35,919 bases of DNA from Bradyrhizobium acaciae (lineage in GTDB: Bacteria > Pseudomonadota > Alphaproteobacteria > Rhizobiales > Xanthobacteraceae). The position numbers and the translations under genes were made by a program. The DNA lies in the NCBI RefSeq assembly GCF_020889785.1, contig NZ_JACMYK010000073.1, forward strand, positions 1 to 35,919, read 5' to 3'. This document shows, piece by piece, positions 1-8,678 of this stretch. The stretch's first letter is position 1, and each line of letters opens with the position of its first letter. A model generated the notes under the pieces. It had not been told where the DNA came from. It ran no database searches and saw only the letters and a program-made list of their open reading frames with translations.

Positions 1-894
1 CTGCTGGTGCGGCCCGAGGACGCGCTGCAATCGCTGCGCACCGCGATGCTGCTCGGCGCCGTGGTGCCGGAGTTGCGCGTCCGCGCCGAGAAGCTTGCGG
101 CCGATCTCGGCGAGCTGGTCGCGCTGCGCAAGACCATCTCGACCGAGCGCGATGCGATGGCGGCCGATCGTGACAAGCTGAGGGAAGACCAGACCCGCCT
201 TGCGGCGCTGGTCGACGAGCGGCAGCGGCAGCAGAGCACGGCCGAGAAGGACATGGAGGCCGAAGGCGCCCGCGCCATTGCGCTGTCCAAGCAGGCCGCC
301 GATCTGCAGGGCCTGATCGCCAAGATGGAGCAGGACCTCAAGAGCGCGGCCAAGGCGGCCGCCACGGCCAGCCTCCAGGGGGCCCCGGCGACGGTTAACG
401 GCAAGCCGAATCTGGGCGCCTTGAAGGACCCGGCCCGCATGAGCCCGGCGGTCGCCTTCGCCTCGGCCAAAGGCCTGTTCTCCTATCCCGTAAACGGCAC
501 CAAGATTCGCGAATTCGGCGGTTCCGACGGCGCGGGGGGCGTACAAAAAGGCATTTCTTTGGCAGCCAAGCCCGGCGCCCAGGTCACAACCCCGTGTGAC
601 GGCTGGGTTGTTTACGCTGGTCCTTTCCGCAGCTATGGACAACTCTTGATCCTCAATGCCGGGGGCGGGTATCATGTCCTGATCGCCGGGATGGAGCGAA
701 TTTCGGTAAACATCGGCCAGTTTGTACTTACGGGGGAGCCGGTCGCGACCATGGGGTCGACATCCCAAGTCGCATCCATTCTTGCGACCAATGCGAGCCA
801 GCCAGTGCTCTATGTCGAGTTCCGGAAAGACGGCACTCCAATCGATCCAGGTCCATGGTGGGCCGCAAATGAAGGCGAAAAGGTTCGCGGATGA
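1..894 (+). CDS. EnvC-like murein hydrolase activator, degenerate M23/LytM domain (5' end outside window)
   Basis: The reading frame is open from base 1 with no convincing start, so the gene begins upstream of the window; the GTG at 7 is not a likely start. The visible part is a charged, Ala/Glu/Lys-rich region with coiled-coil character (about residues 15-120), then a linker, then a C-terminal M23/LytM-like domain (about residues 155-290). In active M23 enzymes this domain carries zinc ligands in HxxxD and HxH motifs. Here the first site reads QKGIS and the last reads LYVEFR, so the ligands are missing. E. coli EnvC is likewise degenerate and activates periplasmic N-acetylmuramoyl-L-alanine amidases during septum splitting; the same role is inferred here. 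Its TGA overlaps the ATG of ctpA (ATGA at 891-894), implying translational coupling. Confidence 0.85.
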   Translation: MLVRPEDALQSLRTAMLLGAVVPELRVRAEKLAADLGELVALRKTISTERDAMAADRDKLREDQTRLAALVDERQRQQSTAEKDMEAEGARAIALSKQAADLQGLIAKMEQDLKSAAKAAATASLQGAPATVNGKPNLGALKDPARMSPAVAFASAKGLFSYPVNGTKIREFGGSDGAGGVQKGISLAAKPGAQVTTPCDGWVVYAGPFRSYGQLLILNAGGGYHVLIAGMERISVNIGQFVLTGEPVATMGSTSQVASILATNASQPVLYVEFRKDGTPIDPGPWWAANEGEKVRG

Positions 895-2276
895 TGCGCA
901 AGACTTCGGTAATTCTCCTTAGCGCCGCCACCGGCGCGGCCCTGACGCTTTTCGTCACGCAGCCCCGCGCTGTGCTGATGGGATCGAGCGCGCGTGCCGC
1001 GACGTCGGACACCTACCGCCAGCTCAACCTTTTCGGCGACGTGTTCGAGCGCGTGCGCAGCGACTATGTCGAGAAGCCCGATGACAGCAAGCTGGTCGAA
1101 TCCGCAATCTCCGGCATGCTGTCCGGCCTCGACCCGCACTCGAGCTACATGGATGCCAAGAGCTTCCGCGACATGCAGGTGCAGACCCGCGGCGAGTTCG
1201 GCGGCCTCGGCATCGAAGTCACGATGGAAGACGGGCTGATCAAGGTCGTCTCGCCGATCGACGACACCCCGGCCTCGAAGGCTGGCATCATGGCCAACGA
1301 CATCATCACCAACCTCGACGACGAGGCCGTGCAGGGCCTGACGCTGAACCAGGCCGTCGAGAAGATGCGCGGTCCGGTCAACACCAAGATCAAGCTCAAG
1401 ATCATCCGCAAGGGCCAGGACAATCCGATCGACGTCACGCTGGTGCGCGACAACATCCGCGTCCGCTCGGTGCGAGCGCGGGTCGAGGCCGACGACATCG
1501 CCTATATCCGCATCACCACCTTCAACGAGCAGACCACTGAAGGCCTGAAGAAGGAGGTCGCGAACCTGCAGAGCCAGATCGGCGACAAGCTGAAGGGCTA
1601 CATCATCGACCTCCGCAACAACCCCGGCGGCCTGCTTGAAGAAGCGGTCACCGTGTCCGACTCCTTCCTGGAGCGTGGCGAGATCGTCTCGACCCGCGGC
1701 CGCAACGCCGAGGAAACCCAGCGCCGCGCCGCCCATCCGGGCGACCTGACCAAGGGCAAGCCGGTCATCGTGCTGATCAACGGCGGCTCGGCGTCGGCTT
1801 CCGAAATCGTCGCCGGCGCGCTGCAGGACCACAAGCGTGCGACGCTAGTCGGCACCCGTTCGTTCGGCAAGGGTTCGGTTCAGACCATCATCCCGCTCGG
1901 CTCGGGCAACGGCGCACTGCGCCTGACCACCGCGCGCTATTACACGCCGTCGGGCAAGTCGATCCAGGCCAAGGGTATCGTGCCCGATATCGAGGTGCTG
2001 CAGGACGTGCCGGAAGAGCTGAAGGCGCGCACCGACACCAAGGGCGAAGCCTCGCTGCGCGGCCATCTGAAGAACGATGGCGACGAGAAGACCGGCTCGC
2101 AGTCCTACGTCCCGCCGGACGCCAAGGACGACAAGGCGCTGAAGATGGCCGACGACCTGCTGCATGGCATCAAGTCGACCTCGAACGCCACGCCGGCACC
2201 GGCCACCCCGTCCGGTGACAAGGCGCCCGGCGACAAGGCCGCCGTCGACAAGCCGGCCAACAAGTCCGCGAACTAA
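891..2276 (+). CDS. ctpA: Carboxy-terminal processing protease, S41 family
   Basis: 461 residues. An N-terminal hydrophobic export segment (about residues 5-25) is followed by a signal-peptidase-like ARAA site near residue 37, so the protein should act in the periplasm. A PDZ domain spans about residues 100-172 (GGLGIEV at 104-110). The S41 protease core follows, with the signature LRNNPGG at 241-247. The catalytic Ser/Lys dyad is seen as S302 in GGSASASE and K327 in SFGKGSVQ, 25 residues apart as in Prc/Tsp. The C-terminal tail is rich in Ala, Pro and Lys and of low complexity. Such proteases trim or degrade periplasmic proteins, often cell-wall hydrolases and their regulators, which fits coupling to the upstream EnvC-like gene. 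A rho-independent terminator follows at 2299-2331. Confidence 0.95.
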   Translation: MMRKTSVILLSAATGAALTLFVTQPRAVLMGSSARAATSDTYRQLNLFGDVFERVRSDYVEKPDDSKLVESAISGMLSGLDPHSSYMDAKSFRDMQVQTRGEFGGLGIEVTMEDGLIKVVSPIDDTPASKAGIMANDIITNLDDEAVQGLTLNQAVEKMRGPVNTKIKLKIIRKGQDNPIDVTLVRDNIRVRSVRARVEADDIAYIRITTFNEQTTEGLKKEVANLQSQIGDKLKGYIIDLRNNPGGLLEEAVTVSDSFLERGEIVSTRGRNAEETQRRAAHPGDLTKGKPVIVLINGGSASASEIVAGALQDHKRATLVGTRSFGKGSVQTIIPLGSGNGALRLTTARYYTPSGKSIQAKGIVPDIEVLQDVPEELKARTDTKGEASLRGHLKNDGDEKTGSQSYVPPDAKDDKALKMADDLLHGIKSTSNATPAPATPSGDKAPGDKAAVDKPANKSAN

Positions 2277-2298
2277 ATCCAATCCAATCGATTCGGCG

Positions 2299-2331
2299 AA
2301 AGGGCGGCCCTCGGGTCGCCCTTTCTGTTTT
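2299..2331 (+). terminator. Rho-independent terminator after ctpA
   Basis: An 8-bp stem AAAGGGCG/CGCCCTTT (2299-2306 with 2317-2324) encloses a 10-base loop that can itself pair CCC with GGG. The T-rich run CTGTTTT follows. It lies 22 bases after the ctpA stop, so the downstream deacetylase gene probably has its own promoter between here and 2428. Confidence 0.8.
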
Positions 2332-2427
2332 CGGATGTCCACCCGTAACCGGGCTTTGACGGAGAGCGCGGCGCGCGGGAATGCACTGCATCGTGCTATC
2401 GTTCGCGCTGTTGATTCGGGGAGGGTC

Positions 2428-3639
2428 ATGGCAGAAGCGGCCGACGAACTGAGCACGCCGCTTGGGCAGAACACTGCGGGCAGGACGCGCCGTTTCCGCC
2501 TGCCGTTCACGGCGATGCAGGCGCTCGCCGTGCTGCTCGGCCTCGTGCTGGTCGGCTTCGCCGGCATCGCCCTGTTCAACGACAATCCGCTCGGCGGCGA
2601 GCCGATGGCCCGCGTCACGCTGCGCAATCCCCCGCCCGCAGCCACCGACGACAAGCACGCCCCGGCCGGCCAGACGGCCGAGCCGGCGGTCAAATCCGTC
2701 GCCAAGGCGCCGGCCGCAGCCAGCGACGCCAAAACCGTCACCATCATCGACGGCTCCAGCGGCAAGCGCCAGGACGTCGTGATCGGCGCCGGCGATCCCG
2801 CTGAGAAGGCGGATGGCGATTCGCCACCGGTCGCGATGACCGGGATCGACCCGCGCCTCCTGGAAAAATCGCGCTACGGCATGATCCCCGTGGTTGCCGA
2901 TGGCCTGAAGCCGTTCACCGTCTATGCCGCCGAGGCCGACCGCGCCAAGGCCGCCCGGATGCCGGTGGTCGCCATCGTGGTCGCCGGCCTCGGCGTCGGC
3001 GCCGCCAAGACCACCGACGCCATCATGAAGCTGCCGCCGGCCGTAACGCTGGCCTTCACGCCCTATGGCGCCGACCCCGGCAAGCTTGCGGAACGCGCCC
3101 GGACGCAGCGCCACGAGATCCTGCTGCAGATCCCGATGGAGCCGTTCGACTATCCCGATAACGACCCGGGCCCGCAGACGCTGCTGACCACATTGAGCAG
3201 CGAGCAGAATCTCGACCGCCTCTACTGGCACCTGAGCCGCCTGCAGGGCTATGCCGGGATCGCCAACTTCATGGGCGCCCGCTTCGTCGCGACCGATCCG
3301 GTGATGCAGCCCATCGTGCGCGAAGCGGCCAAGCGCGGCCTGAGCTTTTTCGACGACGGTTCCACCCCGCGCAGCGTCGCGCAGACGCTCTCGGCGGGCC
3401 AGTCACTGCCGTTCGCCAAAGCCGATTTCGCCATCGACGCGGTGCCGACGTCGGCGGAAATCGACCGTGCGTTGGTCAAGCTGGAAACCATCGCCAAGGA
3501 ACGTGGCACCGCCGTGGGTGTCGCCTCGGCGCTGCCGGTCTCGATCGAGCGGCTCGGCGCCTGGCTCAAGACCCTGGACTCCAAGGGCATTATGCTTGTG
3601 CCATTGACAACGGCGATGCTGAAATCAAAATCGGGCTAG
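2428..3639 (+). CDS. Divergent polysaccharide deacetylase family protein (YibQ-like)
   Basis: 403 residues from the ATG at 2428, chosen because GGGGAGGG lies just upstream; an in-frame extension back to 2164 would run through the ctpA tail and its terminator. The N-terminus is cytoplasmic and basic, followed by one membrane segment (about residues 28-50) and an Ala/Pro/Lys-rich periplasmic linker. From about residue 178 (MPVVAIVVAGLG) to the end lies the divergent polysaccharide deacetylase domain (PF04748 type), with the conserved stretches LLQIPMEP and GFANFMG-like GIANFMGARF. The family resembles NodB-fold deacetylases, but its substrate is unknown. It usually sits with envC and ctpA homologues, as here, which suggests a role in envelope or peptidoglycan remodelling. 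The link to a specific polymer is inference. Confidence 0.88.
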   Translation: MAEAADELSTPLGQNTAGRTRRFRLPFTAMQALAVLLGLVLVGFAGIALFNDNPLGGEPMARVTLRNPPPAATDDKHAPAGQTAEPAVKSVAKAPAAASDAKTVTIIDGSSGKRQDVVIGAGDPAEKADGDSPPVAMTGIDPRLLEKSRYGMIPVVADGLKPFTVYAAEADRAKAARMPVVAIVVAGLGVGAAKTTDAIMKLPPAVTLAFTPYGADPGKLAERARTQRHEILLQIPMEPFDYPDNDPGPQTLLTTLSSEQNLDRLYWHLSRLQGYAGIANFMGARFVATDPVMQPIVREAAKRGLSFFDDGSTPRSVAQTLSAGQSLPFAKADFAIDAVPTSAEIDRALVKLETIAKERGTAVGVASALPVSIERLGAWLKTLDSKGIMLVPLTTAMLKSKSG

Positions 3640-3719
3640 AGATCAATCTGTTGGTGCAGTCCGAGACCTTGCCGGGGGGCCGGGTCCGGCGGCGCCGGGA
3701 ACTGCGAGGTAGCGGCAGC

Positions 3720-4223
3720 ATGGCACGTTATGAAGACCTGCCCTATCGAACCTGCGTCGGCATCATGCTGCTGAATGCAGCCGGACTGGTCTTCATCGGC
3801 CGCCGCGCGGGCGGCATCGAGCATGTCGACGATGCGCATGTCTGGCAGATGCCGCAAGGCGGCGTCGATCCCGGCGAGGATACGTTTCAGGCCGCGCGGC
3901 GCGAGCTCTACGAAGAAACCAGCATCAAGTCGGTGGAGAAGCTCGGCGAGGTCTCGGACTGGCTGATCTACGATATCCCGCGCACTGTCGCCGGCCGGGC
4001 CTGGAAGGGACGCTATCGCGGCCAGCGGCAGAAATGGTTCGCGTTGCGCTTCACCGGCGACGAGAACGAGATCAACGTCGCCAACCCCGGCGGCGGCCAC
4101 AAGGCCGAATTCATCACCTGGCGCTGGGAGCCGATGAAGAATCTGCCGGAGCTGATTGTGCCGTTCAAGCGGCCGGTCTATGAGCGCGTCGTGAAGGAAT
4201 TCGCCGGTCTGGCGGCCAAATAG
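3720..4223 (+). CDS. rppH: RNA pyrophosphohydrolase, Nudix family (copy 1)
   Basis: 167 residues from the ATG at 3720; a TTG at 3651 would add 23 unconserved residues. The Nudix box runs from G47 to I69: G47, E53, R61-E62-L63 and E65-E66 match GX5EX7REUXEEXGU, but S68 replaces the final Gly. MPQGG before the box and RGQRQKWFALRFTG near residue 100 are typical of the RppH/IalA branch. RppH removes pyrophosphate from 5'-triphosphorylated mRNA to start RNase E-dependent decay; in Bartonella the homologue IalA is an invasion-associated dinucleotide polyphosphate hydrolase. It follows the deacetylase gene and precedes a paralogue 25 bases downstream, probably in the same transcript. Which copy carries the main RppH activity cannot be told from sequence. 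Confidence 0.9.
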   Translation: MARYEDLPYRTCVGIMLLNAAGLVFIGRRAGGIEHVDDAHVWQMPQGGVDPGEDTFQAARRELYEETSIKSVEKLGEVSDWLIYDIPRTVAGRAWKGRYRGQRQKWFALRFTGDENEINVANPGGGHKAEFITWRWEPMKNLPELIVPFKRPVYERVVKEFAGLAAK

Positions 4224-4248
4224 ACCCACACGACGCGCAGCTATCGAG

Positions 4249-4749
4249 ATGTCATCAGATAAGCCCTATCGCCCCAATGTGGGCATCGCGCTGTTCAACG
4301 GCGACGGACGCGTGCTGATCGGTCACCGGATCAAGGACGACGGTCCGGAGATCGTGTTGCCCGGCCTCGAATGGCAGATGCCGCAGGGCGGCATCGATGC
4401 GGGCGAGGATCCGCGGCAGGCCGTGATGCGCGAATTGTGGGAAGAGACCGGAGCCGTCAACGCCGACTATCTCGGCGAGACCGACTGGATGACTTACGAA
4501 TTCCCTGCCTATGACGGACCGGCGTCGCACCGGCTGGCCAAATTCCGCGGCCAGCGCCAGAAATGGTTTGCGCTGCGCTTCACCGGACGCGACGAGGAGA
4601 TCGACCCGTTGACGCCGCGCAACGGCCAGCCCGCCGAGTTCGATCAATGGCGCTGGGAGCGCCTCGATCGCGTCGCCGATCTCGTGGTGCCGTTCCGCCG
4701 CGACGTCTATCGCGCGGTGGCGGCCCGGTTCGCGGAATTCGCCGGCTGA
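4249..4749 (+). CDS. RNA pyrophosphohydrolase, Nudix family (copy 2)
   Basis: 166 residues starting MSSDKPYRPNVGIALF. The Nudix box occupies exactly the same residues as in copy 1 (G47, E53, R61-E62-L63, E65-E66, G68); here Gly68 is intact but position 69 is Ala rather than a large aliphatic residue. It shares MPQGG, FRGQRQKWFALRFTG and a WRWE...VVPF(R/K)R-VY ending with copy 1, so the two are clearly paralogues of the RppH branch. It retains a 6-8 residue insert (DDGPEIVLPG) before the box that differs in sequence from the equivalent stretch of copy 1. Likely reaction: hydrolysis of 5'-triphosphate RNA ends or of diadenosine polyphosphates. The gene ends just before a dispersed repeat and a convergent regulator. 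Confidence 0.88.
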   Translation: MSSDKPYRPNVGIALFNGDGRVLIGHRIKDDGPEIVLPGLEWQMPQGGIDAGEDPRQAVMRELWEETGAVNADYLGETDWMTYEFPAYDGPASHRLAKFRGQRQKWFALRFTGRDEEIDPLTPRNGQPAEFDQWRWERLDRVADLVVPFRRDVYRAVAARFAEFAG

Positions 4750-4755
4750 TCCGGC

Positions 4756-4826
4756 GCATGATCCGGAAAAGTGTGTAGCGGTTTTCCATCGCGACAAACG
4801 CGAATGCGTTTGCGCGGAAAGCATGC
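4756..4826. repeat. Dispersed intergenic repeat with nested inverted repeats
   Basis: Lies between two convergent genes. It is bounded by GCATG (4756) and GCATGC (4821). It contains GGAAAA (4765-4770) paired with TTTTCC (4782-4787), and a hairpin CAAACGC-GAAT-GCGTTTG (4795-4812). The core ATCCGGAAAAGTGTG followed by GCGGTTTTCC is a sequence I recognise as very common between genes in Bradyrhizobium. A degenerate relative is at about 6600-6628. It could act as a bidirectional transcription stop, but no T-run is seen. Confidence 0.65.
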
Positions 4827-4831
4827 TCGAA

Positions 4832-5887
4832 CTAAAGAGCCAGGGCTGGATGACGATTCCAAGAAACGTCATCCCGATCTGGCGGCGGAATGCGCCGCGC
4901 ATCGCCCGGCGTCATGCCGTAGGTCGCGCGGAAGACGCGATAGAAGGTCGCGATGCTGTCGAAGCCGCACGCAAACGCGATCTCGTCGATGCCGCGTTCC
5001 TGCGCAGCGTAGAGAAGCCGCCTCGCCTCCTGCAACCTCGTCGCCGTCAGTGTCCGCGCGAACGACAGGCCGGTCGGCTCGAACAGCGCATGCAATTGCC
5101 GCAGCGAAATGCCGAGCTCGGTGGCGACCGCGGCCGGCGTGAGCGAGGCGCGATGCAGATCGCGCCGCAGGATTTCGTGCGCAGCATGGAGATAGCCCGC
5201 ATGCAGCGCGGCACGGATCTCATCCAGGCGCGGCCGCAGGCGTCCGCGCGCAAGCAGCGCCAGCCGCACCATATGCGTAACCTCGCCGGGAAACTGACCG
5301 GCTTGCGCCGGATCGCGTGTCATGGAGCGGAACATGGCGCCGACAAGGCGCGTCACGCGCGCATCACGCGCCAGCATGACCGGCGGGACGTCCTCGATCC
5401 GCGCCCCAAGCACGAGGTCGCTGGTGACGGGAATCTTGAGGCTGAAGAAGTGGAAGCCATCGGTCCGGTCGGGCGTTGACGCAAACGGAAGATTGGAGTG
5501 GCCGAACACCAGATCCCCGTTGCCCACCCACTGGACGCGGTCGCGGCCGATATTCATGTGGCCTGGGCCGCGCACTTGCCAAGCGAGATGCAGGCTGTTG
5601 CTCGGGACGCGGGCGATGTCGGACGAGGTCCGGCTGACACGGTAGGAGGACGCCGACATTTCCGCCAGCATGGCATCGCCGACCGGTGTCGCGGAAAAGC
5701 GCCCGCGGAAATCGGGCCGCCTGTCGCGCTCGAGCTCGATGGTGACCCCGAACAGGCTTTTGCCGCGCACGTCGCACCAATGCTCAAATCGGTCCTGCGG
5801 GCGGAGAGCCTCGGTGGAGAAAGTCAGCACAGCATCGTGTCCGTCATGTCGGTGGTAAATCGCGATGCGACCAGGTCGATTCGTCAT
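4832..5887 (-). CDS. AraC-family transcriptional regulator
   Basis: 351 residues from the ATG at 5887; an ATG six codons earlier (5905) is equally possible, and neither has a clear ribosome binding site. The N-terminal two thirds (about residues 20-210) resemble the AraC-binding-like sensor domain (FSTEALRPQDRFEHWCDV, then SSDIARVPSNSLHLAWQVRG). The last about 100 residues form the double helix-turn-helix DNA-binding domain: SLTPAAVATELGISLRQLHALF, then EIAFACGFDSIATFYRVFRATYGMTPGDAR, a textbook AraC/XylS signature. The ligand and target genes are unknown. No catabolic or transport operon adjoins it, since it is flanked by rppH-like genes and a broken cyclase, so it may be a solitary regulator or the remnant of a lost locus. 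It is convergent with the Nudix gene. Confidence 0.88.
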   Translation of the reverse strand: MTNRPGRIAIYHRHDGHDAVLTFSTEALRPQDRFEHWCDVRGKSLFGVTIELERDRRPDFRGRFSATPVGDAMLAEMSASSYRVSRTSSDIARVPSNSLHLAWQVRGPGHMNIGRDRVQWVGNGDLVFGHSNLPFASTPDRTDGFHFFSLKIPVTSDLVLGARIEDVPPVMLARDARVTRLVGAMFRSMTRDPAQAGQFPGEVTHMVRLALLARGRLRPRLDEIRAALHAGYLHAAHEILRRDLHRASLTPAAVATELGISLRQLHALFEPTGLSFARTLTATRLQEARRLLYAAQERGIDEIAFACGFDSIATFYRVFRATYGMTPGDARRIPPPDRDDVSWNRHPALAL

Positions 5888-5954
5888 CGCGCCGCAGCTT
5901 GTCATCTGTGCACGATCCACGCTGTAAGCTGCTTCACATTCTCCGGATCGCTCT

Positions 5955-6479
5955 TTAGTTCGGGCCGACCGTGAACGGACCGATCGCGATGACATGACAA
6001 TCGCTGTCGCGCCTGGCGCAGTCACCGAGCGCAGCATTGACGGCGCTCTGCTCGTTCTCCGCCTTCAATCCCAATCCCGGCCGACCCTGCGTGCCGACTG
6101 CGACCGCATTCCAGCCTGCCGTCGCGTCGGCGAGCTTTCGTGCGACGTCGCTGCGCTCGCCCGGCGTGATGACCGAGCTGTCCGCCGCCTTGAAGAAGCC
6201 GGTCACGCGCAACGTGGCCGGAACCGGCACCACGAAGACGTCCGCGTGCGCAGGCTTTCCTGGATGTCGATCGCGCAACGCACGGCTTCGACGGCGCTGG
6301 GGAATTCCGCAAGCACCGCGTCGCCCGCGGTGTTGAAGATGCGGCCACCGCCCTTTGCAATGAAGTCGTCGGTGACCTGCCGCTAGGAGGCGAGCCGCCG
6401 CAGCGTCCTCATCCTCGGCAACCAATCGACTATAGCCTGCAATATCGGCCGCAAAGATCGCTGCGATCTTGCGCTTCAT
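5955..6479 (-). pseudogene. Decayed class III adenylate/guanylate cyclase gene
   Basis: The start (ATG at 6479) reads MKRKIAAIFAADIAGYSRLVAEDED, the standard N-terminus of rhizobial class III cyclases. The frame then shifts near 6400: compared with the usual family sequence GAC-ACG-CTG, two bases appear lost. In the restored frame the next codons read RLAS, a stop (TAG), then RQVTDDFIAKGGGRIFNTAGDAV and EFPSAVEAVRCAIDIQESLRTR, again standard cyclase sequence. After that the cyclase core is missing, and the frame jumps to an unrelated-looking tail (VFVVPVPATLRVTGFF to AIGPFTVGPN) that resembles C-terminal extensions of such proteins. At least three lesions (2-bp deletion, amber codon, large internal deletion) are therefore visible. 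No cyclase activity is expected. The lesion comparison rests on remembered family sequence. Confidence 0.8.
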
Positions 6480-6599
6480 GAGTGCCAGCCCCGGAACCCA
6501 GAAAATATGCCGAGAGAATGCCGCCAGACGCTCGCAGGCGCAACAAGCATTCAGCGCCCGCAAGGTGCGGCGGGCGTTGAATCGTTCAAGCCTTTGCAG

Positions 6600-6630
6600 G
6601 CGATGACTGGAAAAGTGTGAGCGATTTCAG
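6600..6630. repeat. Degenerate copy of the GGAAAAGTGTG dispersed repeat
   Basis: GCGATGACTGGAAAAGTGTG followed by AGCGATTTC matches the left half of the repeat at 4756 (core GGAAAAGTGTG then GCGGTTTTC), with several mismatches and no right half. It lies between the cyclase remnant and atpC, within a 206-base stretch that holds no gene. Confidence 0.45.
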
Positions 6631-6685
6631 AAAGGCGGCCGGCTCACTCGACGCAAAGGCGCGATCGCTGGTCAGCAACCGCGCC

Positions 6686-7093
6686 CTAGTGCATGGCCGT
6701 CGAGTTGAGCTCGTGCTGGATGCTCTTGAAGTGATCGAGCCGCTCGATCGCGTGGTCGAGTTCGGTGCCCTCGTGCTCCGCGAGCTTTTCCTGCATCTCG
6801 GCGATGGTCTCGGCAAACTTCGCACGATCGAGATCCGCGATCGCGGTCGCGACGTCGGCGAGCACGGTGAGGCCCTTGTCCGACACCTCGGCAAGACCGC
6901 CGAGCACGATCACCTTTTCACGCTTGCCGGCGGTCGTGATCGTCAGGATACCCGGACGAACCGTGGCGACGACCGGAGCGTGTCCGGCGAGCACACCGAA
7001 ATCACCCTCCACACCGGGAACGTCAACCTGATCGACCTCGCCGGAGAAGGCGAGCTTTTCGGGAGAGACGAGATCGAAGTGGAAGGTGGCCAT
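6686..7093 (-). CDS. atpC: ATP synthase F1 subunit epsilon
   Basis: 135 residues, the normal size, from the ATG at 7093 with GGAAAG upstream; an in-frame extension to 7144 is not family-like. The N-terminal beta-sandwich is recognisable from MATFHFDLVSPEKLAFSGEV, then the conserved VPGVEGDFGVLAGHAPVVATVRPG (about residues 24-47). A helical C-terminal hairpin follows. In the F1 central stalk, epsilon couples rotation and restrains ATP hydrolysis. It is the last gene of the atpHAGDC operon and is separated from atpD by 116 bases containing two hairpins. Only a weak GGCGCG/CGCGCC pairing (6659-6685) follows the stop. Confidence 0.96.
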   Translation of the reverse strand: MATFHFDLVSPEKLAFSGEVDQVDVPGVEGDFGVLAGHAPVVATVRPGILTITTAGKREKVIVLGGLAEVSDKGLTVLADVATAIADLDRAKFAETIAEMQEKLAEHEGTELDHAIERLDHFKSIQHELNSTAMH

Positions 7094-7117
7094 GGTCTTT
7101 CCGTTCTTTGCGCTGTC

Positions 7118-7140
7118 ACCCGCGGGCTCGGCCCGCGGGT
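7118..7140. repeat. Perfect hairpin in the atpD-atpC spacer
   Basis: ACCCGCGGGC-TCG-GCCCGCGGGT is a perfect 10-bp inverted repeat with a 3-base loop, 25 bases upstream of the atpC start. No T-run follows on either strand. It may set the relative amounts of atpD and atpC message by blocking 3' exonucleases or translation; this is inference. Confidence 0.7.
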
Positions 7141-7172
7141 CCATCAGTCAAAATACTTCTGGTGCGATGGAT

Positions 7173-7191
7173 CGCCGGATCAGGTCCGGCG
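7173..7191. repeat. Second hairpin in the atpD-atpC spacer, REP-like
   Basis: CGCCGGA-TCAGG-TCCGGCG is a perfect 7-bp stem with a 5-base loop. The surrounding GATGGATCGCCGG...CCGGCGATGACGA resembles a palindromic unit often seen between genes in Bradyrhizobium, so this may be a copy of a dispersed REP-type element inside the operon. Confidence 0.55.
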
Positions 7192-7209
7192 ATGACGACA
7201 TCCCAAAGC

Positions 7210-8652
<1,443 letters not shown>

Positions 8653-8678
8653 GGACTGTTCTCCTTCGAAAATCTGCC

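Noticed and set aside
2164..2427. Upstream extension of the deacetylase frame into ctpA
   Set aside because: It would cross the ctpA tail and its terminator; ATG 2428 has a good GGGGAGGG site and begins the membrane-anchored protein.
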